Of a stretch of DNA of 64,000 bases, positions 33,548 through 42,552 are shown piece by piece (the first letter of the stretch is position 1; each line of letters opens with the position of its first letter). Both the position numbers and the translations under genes were made by a program. The stretch is from the NCBI RefSeq assembly GCF_001580545.1, contig NZ_LRBG01000037.1:682001-746000 (forward strand), given 5' to 3'. The notes beneath the pieces are model-generated. The model was not told where the DNA came from. It made no database searches and saw only the letters and a program-made list of their open reading frames with translations. This stretch comes from Paraburkholderia monticola. GTDB taxonomy: Bacteria > Pseudomonadota > Gammaproteobacteria > Burkholderiales > Burkholderiaceae.

Positions 33548-34762
33548 ATGAAGGCACTACTTGCTGTGTTGGGCGTCGTGACATGCGGCATGGCCATCGC
33601 GATTCTCGCGTCGTGTGGCGGTGGCGGCAGTAGCAGCGGCTCCAGCTCCAGCCCCAGCTTGAGCAATCCAAGCCCGGCCGTTCAATCGACATTCACTGCG
33701 ACGGCCCTCGTGTCGGATGGCGCGGTGGCCGCCGCCCACACTGACGCGAACCTGAAAAATCCTTGGGGCGTCGCCTTCAATCCGAAGGGTTTCGTCTGGG
33801 TCGCGGACAACGGCACCAATGTCGCAACGCTCTATGACGGCAACGGCGTACCGCAATCGCTGGTCGTCACGATACCCAACGGCAAGAACGGGACTGCATC
33901 GCCCACCGGGATCGTCTTCAACGGCACATCGAGCTTCGCCGTTACCGAAAACGGCAAATCCGGTGTCGCGGCTTTCATCTTCACGGGCGAAGGCGGCACC
34001 ATCACCGCATGGGCGCCCACCGTGGGGCCGACCAACGCGTTCGTCATGTACGACGATGGCGCGGGCGGCGCAGTGTACAAAGGTCTCGCGCTCGCCTCGC
34101 TGAACGGCAGCAACTTCCTTTACGCGACCGACTTCCATAACAACAAGATCGACGTCTTCGATAGCAGCTTCGCCAAGGTCGGAATGCCCGGCGGCTTCAA
34201 GGACCCGACGGTTCCGGCCGGCTTCGCGCCGTTCGGCATTCAGGCGATCGGCTCGAATCTGTTCGTCACTTACGCCATGCAAGACGCCGCCAAACACGAC
34301 GATGTCGCGGGCGCGGGACTCGGCGTGGTGGATGTTTACGACACGGCGGGCAACCTGAAGCAGCACTTCGCGACCGGTGCCGCACTGAACGCCCCTTGGG
34401 GCATCGCGCAGGCTCCCGCTAGTTTCGGCTCGATGAGCGGCGCAATTCTGATCGGCAATTTCGGCGACGGCACGATCAACGCGTTCAACGCAACGAGCGG
34501 TCAGTCGATGGGGCCGCTCAATGGATCGAACGGCAGGCCGATCGTCGAACCGGGCCTGTGGGGCATCGCGTTCGGCAACGACCTCAGCAATCAGCCTTCG
34601 AGCACGCTGTTCTTCGCGGCGGGTCCGAATGACGAAGCCGATGGCGTTTATGGAAGGATCGATCTGAACCCGGCGTCGAGCGCTGGGACGAATACGGGCT
34701 CGAGCTCGGGCTCGGGCACAGGTACAAGTTCGAGTGGAGGGGCGAGCATCGGCGGCATGTAG
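33548..34762 (+). CDS. TIGR03118-family beta-propeller lipoprotein
   Basis: A 404-aa secreted lipoprotein. A leader ends in the lipobox LASC, followed by a Gly/Ser-rich linker. The body is made of propeller-type repeats (PWGVAFNPKGFVWVADNGTN, FLYATDFHNNKIDVFDS, ILIGNFGDGTINAFNA) of the TIGR03118 family as I recall it. The tail is again Gly/Ser-rich. The ATG at 33548 has GAGGAG nine bases upstream; the longer frame to 33521 is not supported. The role of this family is unknown; ligand binding at the envelope is the most one can say. Confidence 0.78.
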   Translation: MKALLAVLGVVTCGMAIAILASCGGGGSSSGSSSSPSLSNPSPAVQSTFTATALVSDGAVAAAHTDANLKNPWGVAFNPKGFVWVADNGTNVATLYDGNGVPQSLVVTIPNGKNGTASPTGIVFNGTSSFAVTENGKSGVAAFIFTGEGGTITAWAPTVGPTNAFVMYDDGAGGAVYKGLALASLNGSNFLYATDFHNNKIDVFDSSFAKVGMPGGFKDPTVPAGFAPFGIQAIGSNLFVTYAMQDAAKHDDVAGAGLGVVDVYDTAGNLKQHFATGAALNAPWGIAQAPASFGSMSGAILIGNFGDGTINAFNATSGQSMGPLNGSNGRPIVEPGLWGIAFGNDLSNQPSSTLFFAAGPNDEADGVYGRIDLNPASSAGTNTGSSSGSGTGTSSSGGASIGGM

Positions 34763-34889
34763 TGCTGCGCAGACTGACATCCGCGACAGTGCGGGCGTAG
34801 CACGAGATTGGCGCTGTCGCGTACGAGAGTGGTCTGGGAGACGCAAACTTCCTTCAATCAAAGCGGTGATTTCGAATCAGGAAGGGTAT

Positions 34890-35240
34890 ATGGCTTACTC
34901 GCAAATTCCCGTGATTATTTTCTTTTCTCTCGGGGTGCTGGCGATCGTCTTCTCGCTGGTTCGAACGTGGCGCACCTTTTTCAGCCGGACAATTTCCGAT
35001 TGGGATAGGCGAGCGCTGACACTGGTGTACATGTTTCATGCCGCAGTGTTCAGTGCAGCCTTGTTCGTTGCGATTTGCGTTTCCGAGTATGGAAGATGGT
35101 CGTCCAGTCCGTTGGTGGCGGCTTCGACCGTATGGCTTACCGCCACGGCCGGGTTGCCGATCGTGTATCTGGCGGCGCTTTATTGCCGAGGCTTTATCGA
35201 AGATACGCTCGAGAAGCTACGCAAGTTCAGCGATCGCTAA
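34890..35240 (+). CDS. Small membrane protein of unknown function
   Basis: A 116-aa protein with three hydrophobic segments at about residues 5-24, 44-66 and 76-98, and a basic C-terminus (EKLRKFSDR). The ATG at 34890 has GGAAGGG upstream; the longer frame from 34734 overlaps the preceding gene and is hydrophilic, so it is not used. I do not recognise the family. It follows the TIGR03118 gene by 127 bases on the same strand and could be cotranscribed. Confidence 0.65.
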   Translation: MAYSQIPVIIFFSLGVLAIVFSLVRTWRTFFSRTISDWDRRALTLVYMFHAAVFSAALFVAICVSEYGRWSSSPLVAASTVWLTATAGLPIVYLAALYCRGFIEDTLEKLRKFSDR

Positions 35241-35314
35241 GGTCAAAGAAAGTCCGCGCCGTGTTCTCGACCGGCGCGACTCTCAGGTGCACTGCGCAGC
35301 TCGGCGCGCGGCGT

Positions 35315-35452
35315 TCAGTAACCGCCGGCTGATGAACTGCTCGAACCGCCAGACGCGCCGGAGCTGCCTGAGTTCATATCGCCGCATCCTGAAACCACCA
35401 CCACCGCTCCCAGGCAAACCAGACACGCAAGAGCCATCCGAAGCCGCTTCAT
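35315..35452 (-). CDS. Very small Ser/Gly-rich lipoprotein
   Basis: A 45-aa lipoprotein with a leader ending in VVSGC and a mature part of Asp/Asn/Ser/Gly only (DMNSGSSGASGG then SSSSSAGGY). GGAGGA precedes two in-frame ATGs at 35458 and 35452; the second has workable spacing, the same arrangement as at 10844/10835. Such short lipoproteins are frequent in Burkholderiaceae and usually unannotated. The function is unknown. Confidence 0.65.
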   Translation of the reverse strand: MKRLRMALACLVCLGAVVVVSGCGDMNSGSSGASGGSSSSSAGGY

Positions 35453-35806
35453 AGTCATTCCTCCAGGGGGAAGCTCGCAGGAAGTCCCACCGAGGGATAT
35501 CCAGCGAGGCAATAACCGCGCTATTACCGAACTGCCGTTGCATGGCGGACGCGTCGCACGGTTCACCGCGAACGCAAGCGTCGACATGGTGGTAAACGCG
35601 ACGCCCCGGCGCTTTATTCCTCGCGCGTAGTGACTGCTTCAATTATTCAATCGTCTGGAAAACGGTGAGCGCGCTCGACCGGCTTCGCTGATCGCGGAAT
35701 AAACCACCGTGCGGGGCCGTTTAACCGTTAGGCAACCAGGTCCACTGACTTACGCTCGATAGGCAGCGCGCACCGCCGTGTCGCCGTGTGAATCGAGGAG
35801 CACGTC
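35453..35806. other. Divergent intergenic region, no gene seen
   Basis: The open frames here are shadows without ribosome-binding sites. The region carries the Shine-Dalgarno of the small lipoprotein at its left end and GAGGAG of the Tyr-rich lipoprotein at 35793-35798. Confidence 0.4.
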
Positions 35807-36382
35807 ATGAAACCGCTTGATGCAACGTTGCGCGCCGGCAGCGCCGTTGCAGTGCTGGTGTTGTTGGGCGCTGTGTCCGGTTGCTATTACTACGTGCCGT
35901 ACGGCTACTATCCTTACGGGTCCTACCCTGCCAATGGCGTCGTATCGACGGTGGACGCTCAGCAAGAGATGTCCTCTGTCACAGCAGGCGGTGCCGACGG
36001 CGAGATTCAGTTTGCGATGCCCGACGGCACGACGCCCGCCTACGACCTGTCGCCCGCGCCCGCCTATGCCGCGCCTGCATACTACCCGGTCGCCTATCCC
36101 TATCCTTACTACTATCCGTACCCTTACTACGCTTACGACTGGCCGGGTTTCTGGTGGCCGTCGGCGTCGTTCAGCTTCGTGTTCTTCGGCGGATGTTGCG
36201 GCCATTTCCACGGCCACCCGCACCACCCCGGCCACTGGGGTCACGATGGCAACTGGGCTGGAGGTCACGGCTCATGGGGCCCCATGCACGCCAGTTCGAA
36301 TGGCGGCGGCTGGGGCGGTGCTCATGGCTGGGGCGGTGGCGGCGGCCACTTCTGGGGCGCAGGCGGCGGTCACGGCCGTTAG
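35807..36382 (+). CDS. Tyr/Pro/Gly/His-rich lipoprotein
   Basis: A 191-aa lipoprotein. The leader ends in AVSGC, followed by a Tyr/Pro-rich stretch, a central charged part with VVSTVDAQQEMSS, a second Tyr/Pro run (YPYPYYYPYPYYAYDW), an aromatic patch with a Cys pair (GGCCGHFHGHPHHPGHWGHD) and a Gly/Trp/His-rich tail. GAGGAG precedes the ATG. The His-rich part could bind metal ions, but that is only composition. It is convergent with the DUF4410 gene 23 bases away. Confidence 0.7.
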   Translation: MKPLDATLRAGSAVAVLVLLGAVSGCYYYVPYGYYPYGSYPANGVVSTVDAQQEMSSVTAGGADGEIQFAMPDGTTPAYDLSPAPAYAAPAYYPVAYPYPYYYPYPYYAYDWPGFWWPSASFSFVFFGGCCGHFHGHPHHPGHWGHDGNWAGGHGSWGPMHASSNGGGWGGAHGWGGGGGHFWGAGGGHGR

Positions 36383-36405
36383 CATCGGGCCGCGCTGGAT
36401 GTCTT

Positions 36406-37086
36406 CTACTTTGCGCCAGCCTGAAGCCGTTGTGCGAGCTGCTCAGCGATCTGCCCGGCGCTTTTCCTGATCGCCGTCTTTTCATCGCGACCAGACAGAA
36501 CGACCTTCGCGGCAATCACGTACGGATTGAGCTTGATCACGGCGCCGGGCATATCCCGGCTCGAGCCTTCTTCGACACTTTGATAGAGCGGCGGCAACTC
36601 CGGCGCAGCCAGGTTATCGCAGGAAACCGCGACCTGAAACTGGCTTTGGCCCGAGCCCATCCCCACCATCGCGCGACGCAAGCGGTTACCCTCGTCGACA
36701 CTGAGAAAAACGCCCCGCACCTGCCAGCCGCTGTGGGGCAGGGGCTCACCCGGCGTCACGCGGCGCGCGTCTACTCCGGCCTTGCGCAGATCGTCCGTGA
36801 GAGATTGCGCCATCAGCGCAACGATCTCTCGCGCCCGCGCTTGCGGATCCTGTTGCTGGCGCAGCGGACCTTCGGGCACCAGATTGCCCACGATGCCTCG
36901 CGCGCGGTGGCCAGGCCCGCTGTCAGGGGTGACATTCGCGGCATCGAGATCGAAATCGGAGACATAGACGACGGGCTGCGCGACGGGAGTCGAGGGCGCC
37001 GCCGACGAGTCCGCTGCCAGACATCGGGCCGCGCTCGCCCACACACAGGTCGCCAGACAGATGATTCCCACCGATCGAAACACCAT
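36406..37086 (-). CDS. DUF4410 lipid/periplasmic protein
   Basis: A 226-aa exported protein with a signal peptide ending near CLAAD and the DUF4410 core: VYVSDFDLDAANV, a long amphipathic central part, VRGVFLSVDEGNRLRRAMVG with a GSGQSQFQV segment, and a C-terminal helix ending LAQRLQAG. GAGGTG lies upstream of the ATG at 37086. The family is widespread in proteobacterial envelopes without known activity. It is divergent from the reductase gene at 37287. Confidence 0.75.
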   Translation of the reverse strand: MVFRSVGIICLATCVWASAARCLAADSSAAPSTPVAQPVVYVSDFDLDAANVTPDSGPGHRARGIVGNLVPEGPLRQQQDPQARAREIVALMAQSLTDDLRKAGVDARRVTPGEPLPHSGWQVRGVFLSVDEGNRLRRAMVGMGSGQSQFQVAVSCDNLAAPELPPLYQSVEEGSSRDMPGAVIKLNPYVIAAKVVLSGRDEKTAIRKSAGQIAEQLAQRLQAGAK

Positions 37087-37286
37087 GGCGCACCTCCGCG
37101 TTCATTGCGCTCCCTGCTTCGTACTGGTTGAAGCGCGCCTATGGCTCGCGACCTGAAAATCCTATACTGGGTCGGTGCGCTTGTCTGCGCAAGTCTTCGC
37201 GCGAATCCAATCATCGGACATGACGCCCCGGAATGCTGGCGGACCTTGCGTTACGTCAGGAGCCTGAAAGAACAAAGGACGAAGCC

Positions 37287-38939
37287 ATGCTCACGATCGA
37301 CGACATCCGCGCTGTCCCGTTGTTCTCGGCCCTCCCCGACATCGTGCTGGAGAACCTCGCGCACACCTCCGCCGACCTGCATCTGTGCGCGGGCGAGTTC
37401 GCGGTTCATGAAGGCGGCGAGCGTGCGCTATACGCCGTGCTGGCGGGCAAGATGGAAGTCATCAAGACTTTCGACGGCATCGAGCGAACCTTGGGCTGGC
37501 GTCTGCCCGGGACGATCTTCGGCGAGGTGCCGTTGGCGCTGAGCTCGCCGTTTCCGGGCGCTTATCGGGCCGCCGAGCCTTCGCGCGTGATGCGCGTCGA
37601 TGCGCCGCAATACTATGCGCTGGCCGCCGCATCGCCGGACGTGGCGTTCCGGATGGGCGCGTTGGCACGCGAGCGCATCGGCGGCCTGCAAAGCCTTTCC
37701 GCCGAGCCGCCGAAGGCGCGGGTGTCGATCGTCGGCAACCGTTGGGACAATGCGTGCACGCTGCTGCGTCAGTTCCTCGCGCGCAATCAGATCAGCCACG
37801 ACTGGATGGCGCCGGATGCGCCTGAACTGGCCGCGCGCTGGCCCGGCACGTGTCCGTCGGAAGCCGAGTGCCCCGCGTTGCGCCTCGTCGACGGCACCGT
37901 GCTGAGCCGGCCGGCGACCCGCGAGCTGGCCGAACGGCTCGGTCTTCAGACGCAGCCGCAGCTTGCCGGATACGACACGGTGATCATCGGCGGCGGACCC
38001 GCGGGGCTTGCCGCCGCGGTGTACGGCGCGTCGGAAGGTTTGCGCACGCTGGTGCTCGAGCGCGAGGCGCCGGGCGGACAGGCGGGCACGTCCTCGCGCA
38101 TCGAAAACTATCTCGGCTTTCCCAATGGCGTTTCCGGCGATGAACTCGCGAGCCGTGCGCTGCAACAGGCACGGCGGCTCGGCGCGGAGATCCTGGTGAC
38201 GCGCTCGGTCGAGCGCATCGATGTGCAAACGCGGCAGATTCATCTCGACGGCGGCGACGCCGTGCGCGCTCGCACGATCATTCTCGCGACCGGCGTCACC
38301 TGGCGGCGGCTCGCCATCGACGGCTTCGACCGCCTGATCGGCAAGGGGATTTACTACGGCGCGGCGCGCAGCGAAGCGAGCGCGACGCACGGGCTCGATG
38401 TCCATCTGATCGGCGGCGGCAATTCGGCCGGCCAGGCGGCGTTGTTCTTCGCCAATCATGCGCGCAGCGTGACGCTCGTCGTGCGCGGCGATTCGCTGGA
38501 AAAGGGCATGTCGCGCTATCTCGTCGAACAGCTTGCGGGCAAGTCGAATGTCGCGGTGCGGTTGCGCTCGGAAGTGGTCGGCGCGCAGGGCGATACGCAT
38601 CTGACGGCCATCGACATTCGCGATTCGACCAGCGGCGAAGTGAGCCGGCACGACTGCGGCGGTCTGTTCGTTTTCATCGGCGCGGACGCGCAGACGGAGT
38701 GGCTGCCGCCCGAGATCGCGCGCGATGGGCGCGGCTATGTTCTGACCGGCGATGACGTCGTCAGGGCCGGAAGCTGGTCGCATCAGCGCGATCCTTACCT
38801 GCTCGAATCGAGCGTCCCTGGCGTGTTCGCGTGTGGGGATGTGAGGCTGAGTCCCGTGAAGCGCGTTGCTTCAGCGGTCGGGGAGGGCAGCATGGCGATT
38901 GCGTTCGCGCACAGGTACTTGCAGTCGGACGGTGCGTGA
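37287..38939 (+). CDS. Cyclic-nucleotide-binding/thioredoxin-reductase-like fusion without the CxxC
   Basis: A 550-aa protein. Residues 1-135 form a cNMP-binding (cupin-like) domain, with FSALPDIVLENLA and RLPGTIFGEVPLAL including the phosphate-binding GEVP. The C-terminal half is a two-dinucleotide-domain flavoprotein: DTVIIGGGPAGLAAAVYGASEG, GGQAGTSSRIENYLGFP, HLIGGGNSAGQAALFFA and the last FAD motif VFACGDVRLSPVKRVASAVGEGS. The redox CxxC of thioredoxin reductase, normally in the NADPH domain, is replaced by GAAR in YYGAARSEA, so it cannot reduce thioredoxin in the usual way. The ATG at 37287 is preferred over 37233. Its physiological acceptor is unknown. Confidence 0.8.
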   Translation: MLTIDDIRAVPLFSALPDIVLENLAHTSADLHLCAGEFAVHEGGERALYAVLAGKMEVIKTFDGIERTLGWRLPGTIFGEVPLALSSPFPGAYRAAEPSRVMRVDAPQYYALAAASPDVAFRMGALARERIGGLQSLSAEPPKARVSIVGNRWDNACTLLRQFLARNQISHDWMAPDAPELAARWPGTCPSEAECPALRLVDGTVLSRPATRELAERLGLQTQPQLAGYDTVIIGGGPAGLAAAVYGASEGLRTLVLEREAPGGQAGTSSRIENYLGFPNGVSGDELASRALQQARRLGAEILVTRSVERIDVQTRQIHLDGGDAVRARTIILATGVTWRRLAIDGFDRLIGKGIYYGAARSEASATHGLDVHLIGGGNSAGQAALFFANHARSVTLVVRGDSLEKGMSRYLVEQLAGKSNVAVRLRSEVVGAQGDTHLTAIDIRDSTSGEVSRHDCGGLFVFIGADAQTEWLPPEIARDGRGYVLTGDDVVRAGSWSHQRDPYLLESSVPGVFACGDVRLSPVKRVASAVGEGSMAIAFAHRYLQSDGA

Positions 38940-38953
38940 GTCCGTCGCTACGT

Positions 38954-39862
38954 CTACATGCTCGCGGGCAGCGCGACGCGTTCCAATACCGTCATCGGGC
39001 CGAGCCTTTCGATCACCTCCAACTGCGCCGCGTCGCGCACGAACAGCGAACCCGCAAAGCCGAGCGCGTTGACGGACACGCCTTCGACACGCTCTTGCGA
39101 TCTCGGCACGAGCAGCATCCAGCGCCGCGTGACGAGCAGGTTATAGGGCGTCGCATGACAGGTAGCACGGTCGATTTCGACCGCGCCGACACCGGCCGCT
39201 TCGAGCAGCGAGCGATAGCGGGAAAGCGCCGTCTTTGCCGCGTCCGCGCGAGTCAACTCATCCGTGTCGAAGCGAGCGAACGCATGCCGGAATGGCAGAT
39301 CCGGCAAACGGGTCTGCGCACTCGCGCTGAGCAAAGGCTCGATAGGCACGGCCGGATCGGCTTCCCCGAGCGGCAGCGGCACGATCTGCAGATGCTTGTG
39401 CGGCTGGCTCGCGCCCGCCTCGGTGCCCGCGTTGTAAAAGCCGATGCCGTCGAACTCGACCATGCACCTGATCAGCGCTTCGAAGTCGGCAAGATCGAGC
39501 AGCGCTTCCTGCCGTTCGAACTCGCGCGTGACGATCAGCAGATGATGGTCGATCACGTTGAACTTGTTCAGCAACGCGAGATGCGTGTCGGAGATATCGG
39601 CGACGAACAGATCCGGCTCGTAGGGAAGAAACGGGTTCGCGCGAGGACGCTTTTCCGTCTGAAGCGCTCGCCTTTGCTCGCGATCCTGTTCCTTGCGCGT
39701 CAGGCTCGACACCTGACGCACGAGAAAGCGGATGCCGCCGCTTTCGATCACGGACTGTTGCGTGTCGATCGGTTGCAGCGCGCCGCAACTGAGCGCACGT
39801 TCGGTCTGTCGCACGATGGCGGGCCATAATGTGCCCGGAATGAGGCGTCGTGGTGGTTCCAT
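38954..39862 (-). CDS. Ap4A phosphorylase / ATP adenylyltransferase (HIT superfamily)
   Basis: A 302-aa Apa2-type enzyme, cleaving diadenosine tetraphosphate with phosphate to ATP and ADP. It has FLPYEPDLFVADI in the N-terminal part and the HIT-like catalytic HKHLQIVPLP motif (H-x-H-x-Q) near residue 155, followed by the C-terminal MLLVPRSQERVEGVSVNALGFAGSLFV typical of the family. The next minus-strand gene (39914) is an adenosine-specific kinase-family protein. The two may form a small nucleotide-recycling pair. It is convergent with the reductase fusion, 14 bases apart. The Shine-Dalgarno is weak. Confidence 0.83.
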   Translation of the reverse strand: MEPPRRLIPGTLWPAIVRQTERALSCGALQPIDTQQSVIESGGIRFLVRQVSSLTRKEQDREQRRALQTEKRPRANPFLPYEPDLFVADISDTHLALLNKFNVIDHHLLIVTREFERQEALLDLADFEALIRCMVEFDGIGFYNAGTEAGASQPHKHLQIVPLPLGEADPAVPIEPLLSASAQTRLPDLPFRHAFARFDTDELTRADAAKTALSRYRSLLEAAGVGAVEIDRATCHATPYNLLVTRRWMLLVPRSQERVEGVSVNALGFAGSLFVRDAAQLEVIERLGPMTVLERVALPASM

Positions 39863-39913
39863 ACGATGTCGGCAGGCGCGGCGGCGCGCGTGACGTGAGT
39901 GAAAGGGCAGTCG

Positions 39914-40399
39914 CTACAGTTTGTACCCTATCGTGCGCAAAAGATCCTTGCGCCATTGAATGTCTTCCGCGCTTTCGATGCCGAGCGGCGAAAAGCCATC
40001 GATCACGCCGACGATGCCTCGGCCCTGATCGGTTTCAGCGATCAGCACTTCGACGGGGTTCGCTGTCGCGCAGAAGATGCGGCAGACCTCCGGCACGGCC
40101 TTGATCGTGTTCAGCACGTTGACGGGGAAAAAGCCGTCGCCCAGAAACACCAAGAAGCTATGGCCCGCGCCGACGCTGGTTGCGTTCTGGCATGCCATCT
40201 CGACGAGGCTCTCGTCGGTGCCGGAGCGCCGCACGAGGCGCTTGCCGGAGGCCTCGCAAAAGGCGAGGCCGAACTTGATGCCGGGCACCGTGCCGACCAT
40301 CGCTTCGTGAATATCCTCGACGGATTTGATGAAGTGGCTTTGCCCGAGAATGAAGTTGGTCGTTTCAGGCTTGACGACCTTGACGGCGGACAATTGCAT
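39914..40399 (-). CDS. Adenosine-specific kinase family protein (PF04008)
   Basis: A 161-aa protein of the adenosine-specific kinase family. Family landmarks are NFILGQSHFIKSVEDI, GIKFGLAFCEASGKRLVRR and ATANPVEVLIAETDQGRGI with VIDGFSPLG. The ATG at 40399 has GAGG nine bases upstream; the ATG at 40441 would add 14 residues not seen in the family. Archaeal members bind adenosine, but kinase activity in bacteria is not well established. It lies 51 bases upstream of the Ap4A phosphorylase gene on the same strand, probably the first gene of a two-gene operon. Confidence 0.78.
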   Translation of the reverse strand: MQLSAVKVVKPETTNFILGQSHFIKSVEDIHEAMVGTVPGIKFGLAFCEASGKRLVRRSGTDESLVEMACQNATSVGAGHSFLVFLGDGFFPVNVLNTIKAVPEVCRIFCATANPVEVLIAETDQGRGIVGVIDGFSPLGIESAEDIQWRKDLLRTIGYKL

Positions 40400-40838
40400 A
40401 TTGGACCTCGCTCCATTGCGGCCGAACGCCGACGAAAACACGTCGAAGACGGGGCAACGCGACTATGGAAAGCTCGCGCATCAGCCGGTCTTCGTCGATC
40501 CGGCTTCTAGCGTAGTACTAACTGTGCGTGAGCGAAAGCGCCGTTGCAGCGCGGGCCTCGGAGAGGGCATTGCGCCCCGGCTAGCTGAAGCCGGCGCGGT
40601 GGCGGTGGTGCACCGCAAGGGAAAATCTGAAGTCGTTCACAATCGCCTTTCAACTGCCATCTACGGGAATACCCTCTCGTCATCGCGCTTGAACGACCGC
40701 AAAGTCACGTGCTAAATTCGGATTGTTACCGGTAACTTATCGGTAGGCATAGATTTGGTTCGCGTATCCGATCGGTGAAGGCAACCGTGGCTAGCGTCGA
40801 ACCGTGCACTTCGATCTTTTCAGACAGATCCATCCTCG
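40400..40838. other. Divergent intergenic region holding a LacI-type palindrome
   Basis: No gene is supported. The region contains the promoters of the adenosine-kinase-like gene (leftward) and the GH43 gene (rightward) and the palindrome at 40725-40736. No transcription factor is encoded here or beside it. Confidence 0.4.
40725..40736. promoter_or_regulatory. LacI-family-type operator upstream of the GH43 gene
   Basis: GTTACCGGTAAC is a perfect 12-base palindrome with the central CG typical of LacI-family operators; it resembles the GntR-type core. It lies about 100 bases before the GH43 start, within promoter distance. No LacI-family gene is in the window, so the regulator must be encoded elsewhere. 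Confidence 0.55.
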
Positions 40839-42458
40839 ATGAGCGTTATTCAAAACCCTGTTCTACGCGGTTTCAATCCCGATCCCTGTATTTGTCGCGG
40901 CAAAGATGCGTGGTACATCGCTGTATCGACGTTCGAATGGTATCCGGGCGTTCTCATCTACGAATCGAAAGACTTCGTCAACTGGGAACTGAAGGCCACC
41001 CCGCTGGACCGCCTTTCGCAACTGAACCTGATCGGGGAACAGCCGTCCGGCGGCATCTGGGCTCCGGCCTTGTCGTATCACGATGGCCTCTACTGGCTCG
41101 TCTACACCGACACGAAGGCATGGAAAGGCGAGCAGAAGATTTCGCCGCTGCGCGACATGCACAACTACGTCGTGACGGCCCCGGACATCACTGGCCCGTG
41201 GTCGGAACCGACGCATCTGGTCTCTGGCGGATACGACCCGTCGCTGTTTCACGACGAATCGGGCAAGAAGTGGCTCGCGTACATTCGCCGCGATTTCCGG
41301 GGAATCCACGAGGATCTCTTCGCGGGCATCATCTTGCGCGAGTACTCGGCGGAGCAGGGAAGACTGATCGGTGAAGAGCACGTGATCTATCGCGGCGCGA
41401 ATCTGAAGACCGATTACTTCATGAAATGCCAGATCTACGAAGCGCCCCATTTGCTGAAAAAGGATGGCTGGTACTACCTGATCACCGCGGAAGGCGGGAC
41501 GGGCTATACGCATGCCACCTGCGTGTCCAGATCGCGCGGCATTTTCGGTCCGTACGAGCTGCATCCCGAAACGCCGATGCTGAGCTCGCGCGACGTGAAT
41601 CGCCGCATCCAGCGAACGGGTCACGGCAATCTGGTCGAAGGGCCCAATGGCCAGTGGTTCATGACGTACCTCGGTTCCCGGCCAATCGACGCACAGACGA
41701 AACGTTCACCGCTGGGTCGGGAGACCTGCATCGCGCGAATCGATTGGCGGGACGGCTGGCCTTTCCTGAGCGGCGCAGGCGTGGTGCCGCCCGAATCCTT
41801 CACGGTCGACTCCGACGTCGAGCAAAACCTCGATAGCAGCTGGCGGGTCGATTTCGGCCACGGTGCGACGCTGCCGCTCGAACTGCAAAGTCTGCGCGCC
41901 CCGATCAGCGACGCCTGGTGCAGTCTGGCCGAACGCCCCGGTTATCTGCGGATACGGGGCCAGGAGTCGCCCACCTCGCGATTCCATCAAAGCCTGTTGG
42001 CTTGCCGCGTCCGTGACTGGCAATTCGAAGTCGAAACGGCGCTCGAATTCTCGCCGACGTCGTACTTGCACATGGCCGGACTCATGGCCCGCTACGACGA
42101 GAACACGTTCTACTACCTGTTCATCACTCGCGACGATGACGGCACAAAAATACTCTCCTTCATGGAGATGGATGCCGGCAGCTTTGCGTATGACAACCGG
42201 CTTGCCGTACTGCCTGAGGGCGGCGAAACCGGCTTGCGGGTTCGGGTCGAGGACACGAAGCTGCGCTTCTTCTACCGCTCGACGCATGGTGAGTGGATGG
42301 ACGTCGGCGTGGAAAAGGACTTCACCAAACTGAGCGACGAGTATGCGACGCCCATCGGTTTCACGGGGGCGTTCGTCGGGATCTCGGTCAACGACATGCT
42401 CGGCTTTCGCGAGCCCGCTGACTTCCGGAACTTCTCGTATCGCCAGTTGCCCGCGTAG
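40839..42458 (+). CDS. GH43 family glycoside hydrolase (beta-xylosidase/arabinofuranosidase-like)
   Basis: A 539-aa cytoplasmic glycosidase. The five-bladed propeller carries the catalytic base in GFNPDPCICR near residue 14, the pKa-modulating Asp in YDPSLFHD, and the general-acid Glu in KCQIYEAPHLLKKDGWYYL. A C-terminal beta-sandwich of about 200 residues follows, as in XynB-type enzymes. There is no signal peptide, so it acts on imported oligosaccharides. It is followed by an MFS carrier and a GH5 enzyme on the same strand, consistent with intracellular use of hemicellulose fragments. Xylo- or arabino-oligosaccharides are the likely substrates, but specificity is not readable. Confidence 0.85.
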   Translation: MSVIQNPVLRGFNPDPCICRGKDAWYIAVSTFEWYPGVLIYESKDFVNWELKATPLDRLSQLNLIGEQPSGGIWAPALSYHDGLYWLVYTDTKAWKGEQKISPLRDMHNYVVTAPDITGPWSEPTHLVSGGYDPSLFHDESGKKWLAYIRRDFRGIHEDLFAGIILREYSAEQGRLIGEEHVIYRGANLKTDYFMKCQIYEAPHLLKKDGWYYLITAEGGTGYTHATCVSRSRGIFGPYELHPETPMLSSRDVNRRIQRTGHGNLVEGPNGQWFMTYLGSRPIDAQTKRSPLGRETCIARIDWRDGWPFLSGAGVVPPESFTVDSDVEQNLDSSWRVDFGHGATLPLELQSLRAPISDAWCSLAERPGYLRIRGQESPTSRFHQSLLACRVRDWQFEVETALEFSPTSYLHMAGLMARYDENTFYYLFITRDDDGTKILSFMEMDAGSFAYDNRLAVLPEGGETGLRVRVEDTKLRFFYRSTHGEWMDVGVEKDFTKLSDEYATPIGFTGAFVGISVNDMLGFREPADFRNFSYRQLPA

Positions 42459-42552
42459 GGCGTCGCAGCTTCGGGTCGACGGTCGCATCGGAGGCGCCGT
42501 CACTTTCGCGGCGTCCACGCAGTAACGTTTAGAAAACAATGACGGAGACGAA

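Noticed and set aside
37287..38939. Calling the fusion protein a thioredoxin reductase
   Set aside because: The CxxC is absent; only the flavin and NADPH folds are conserved.
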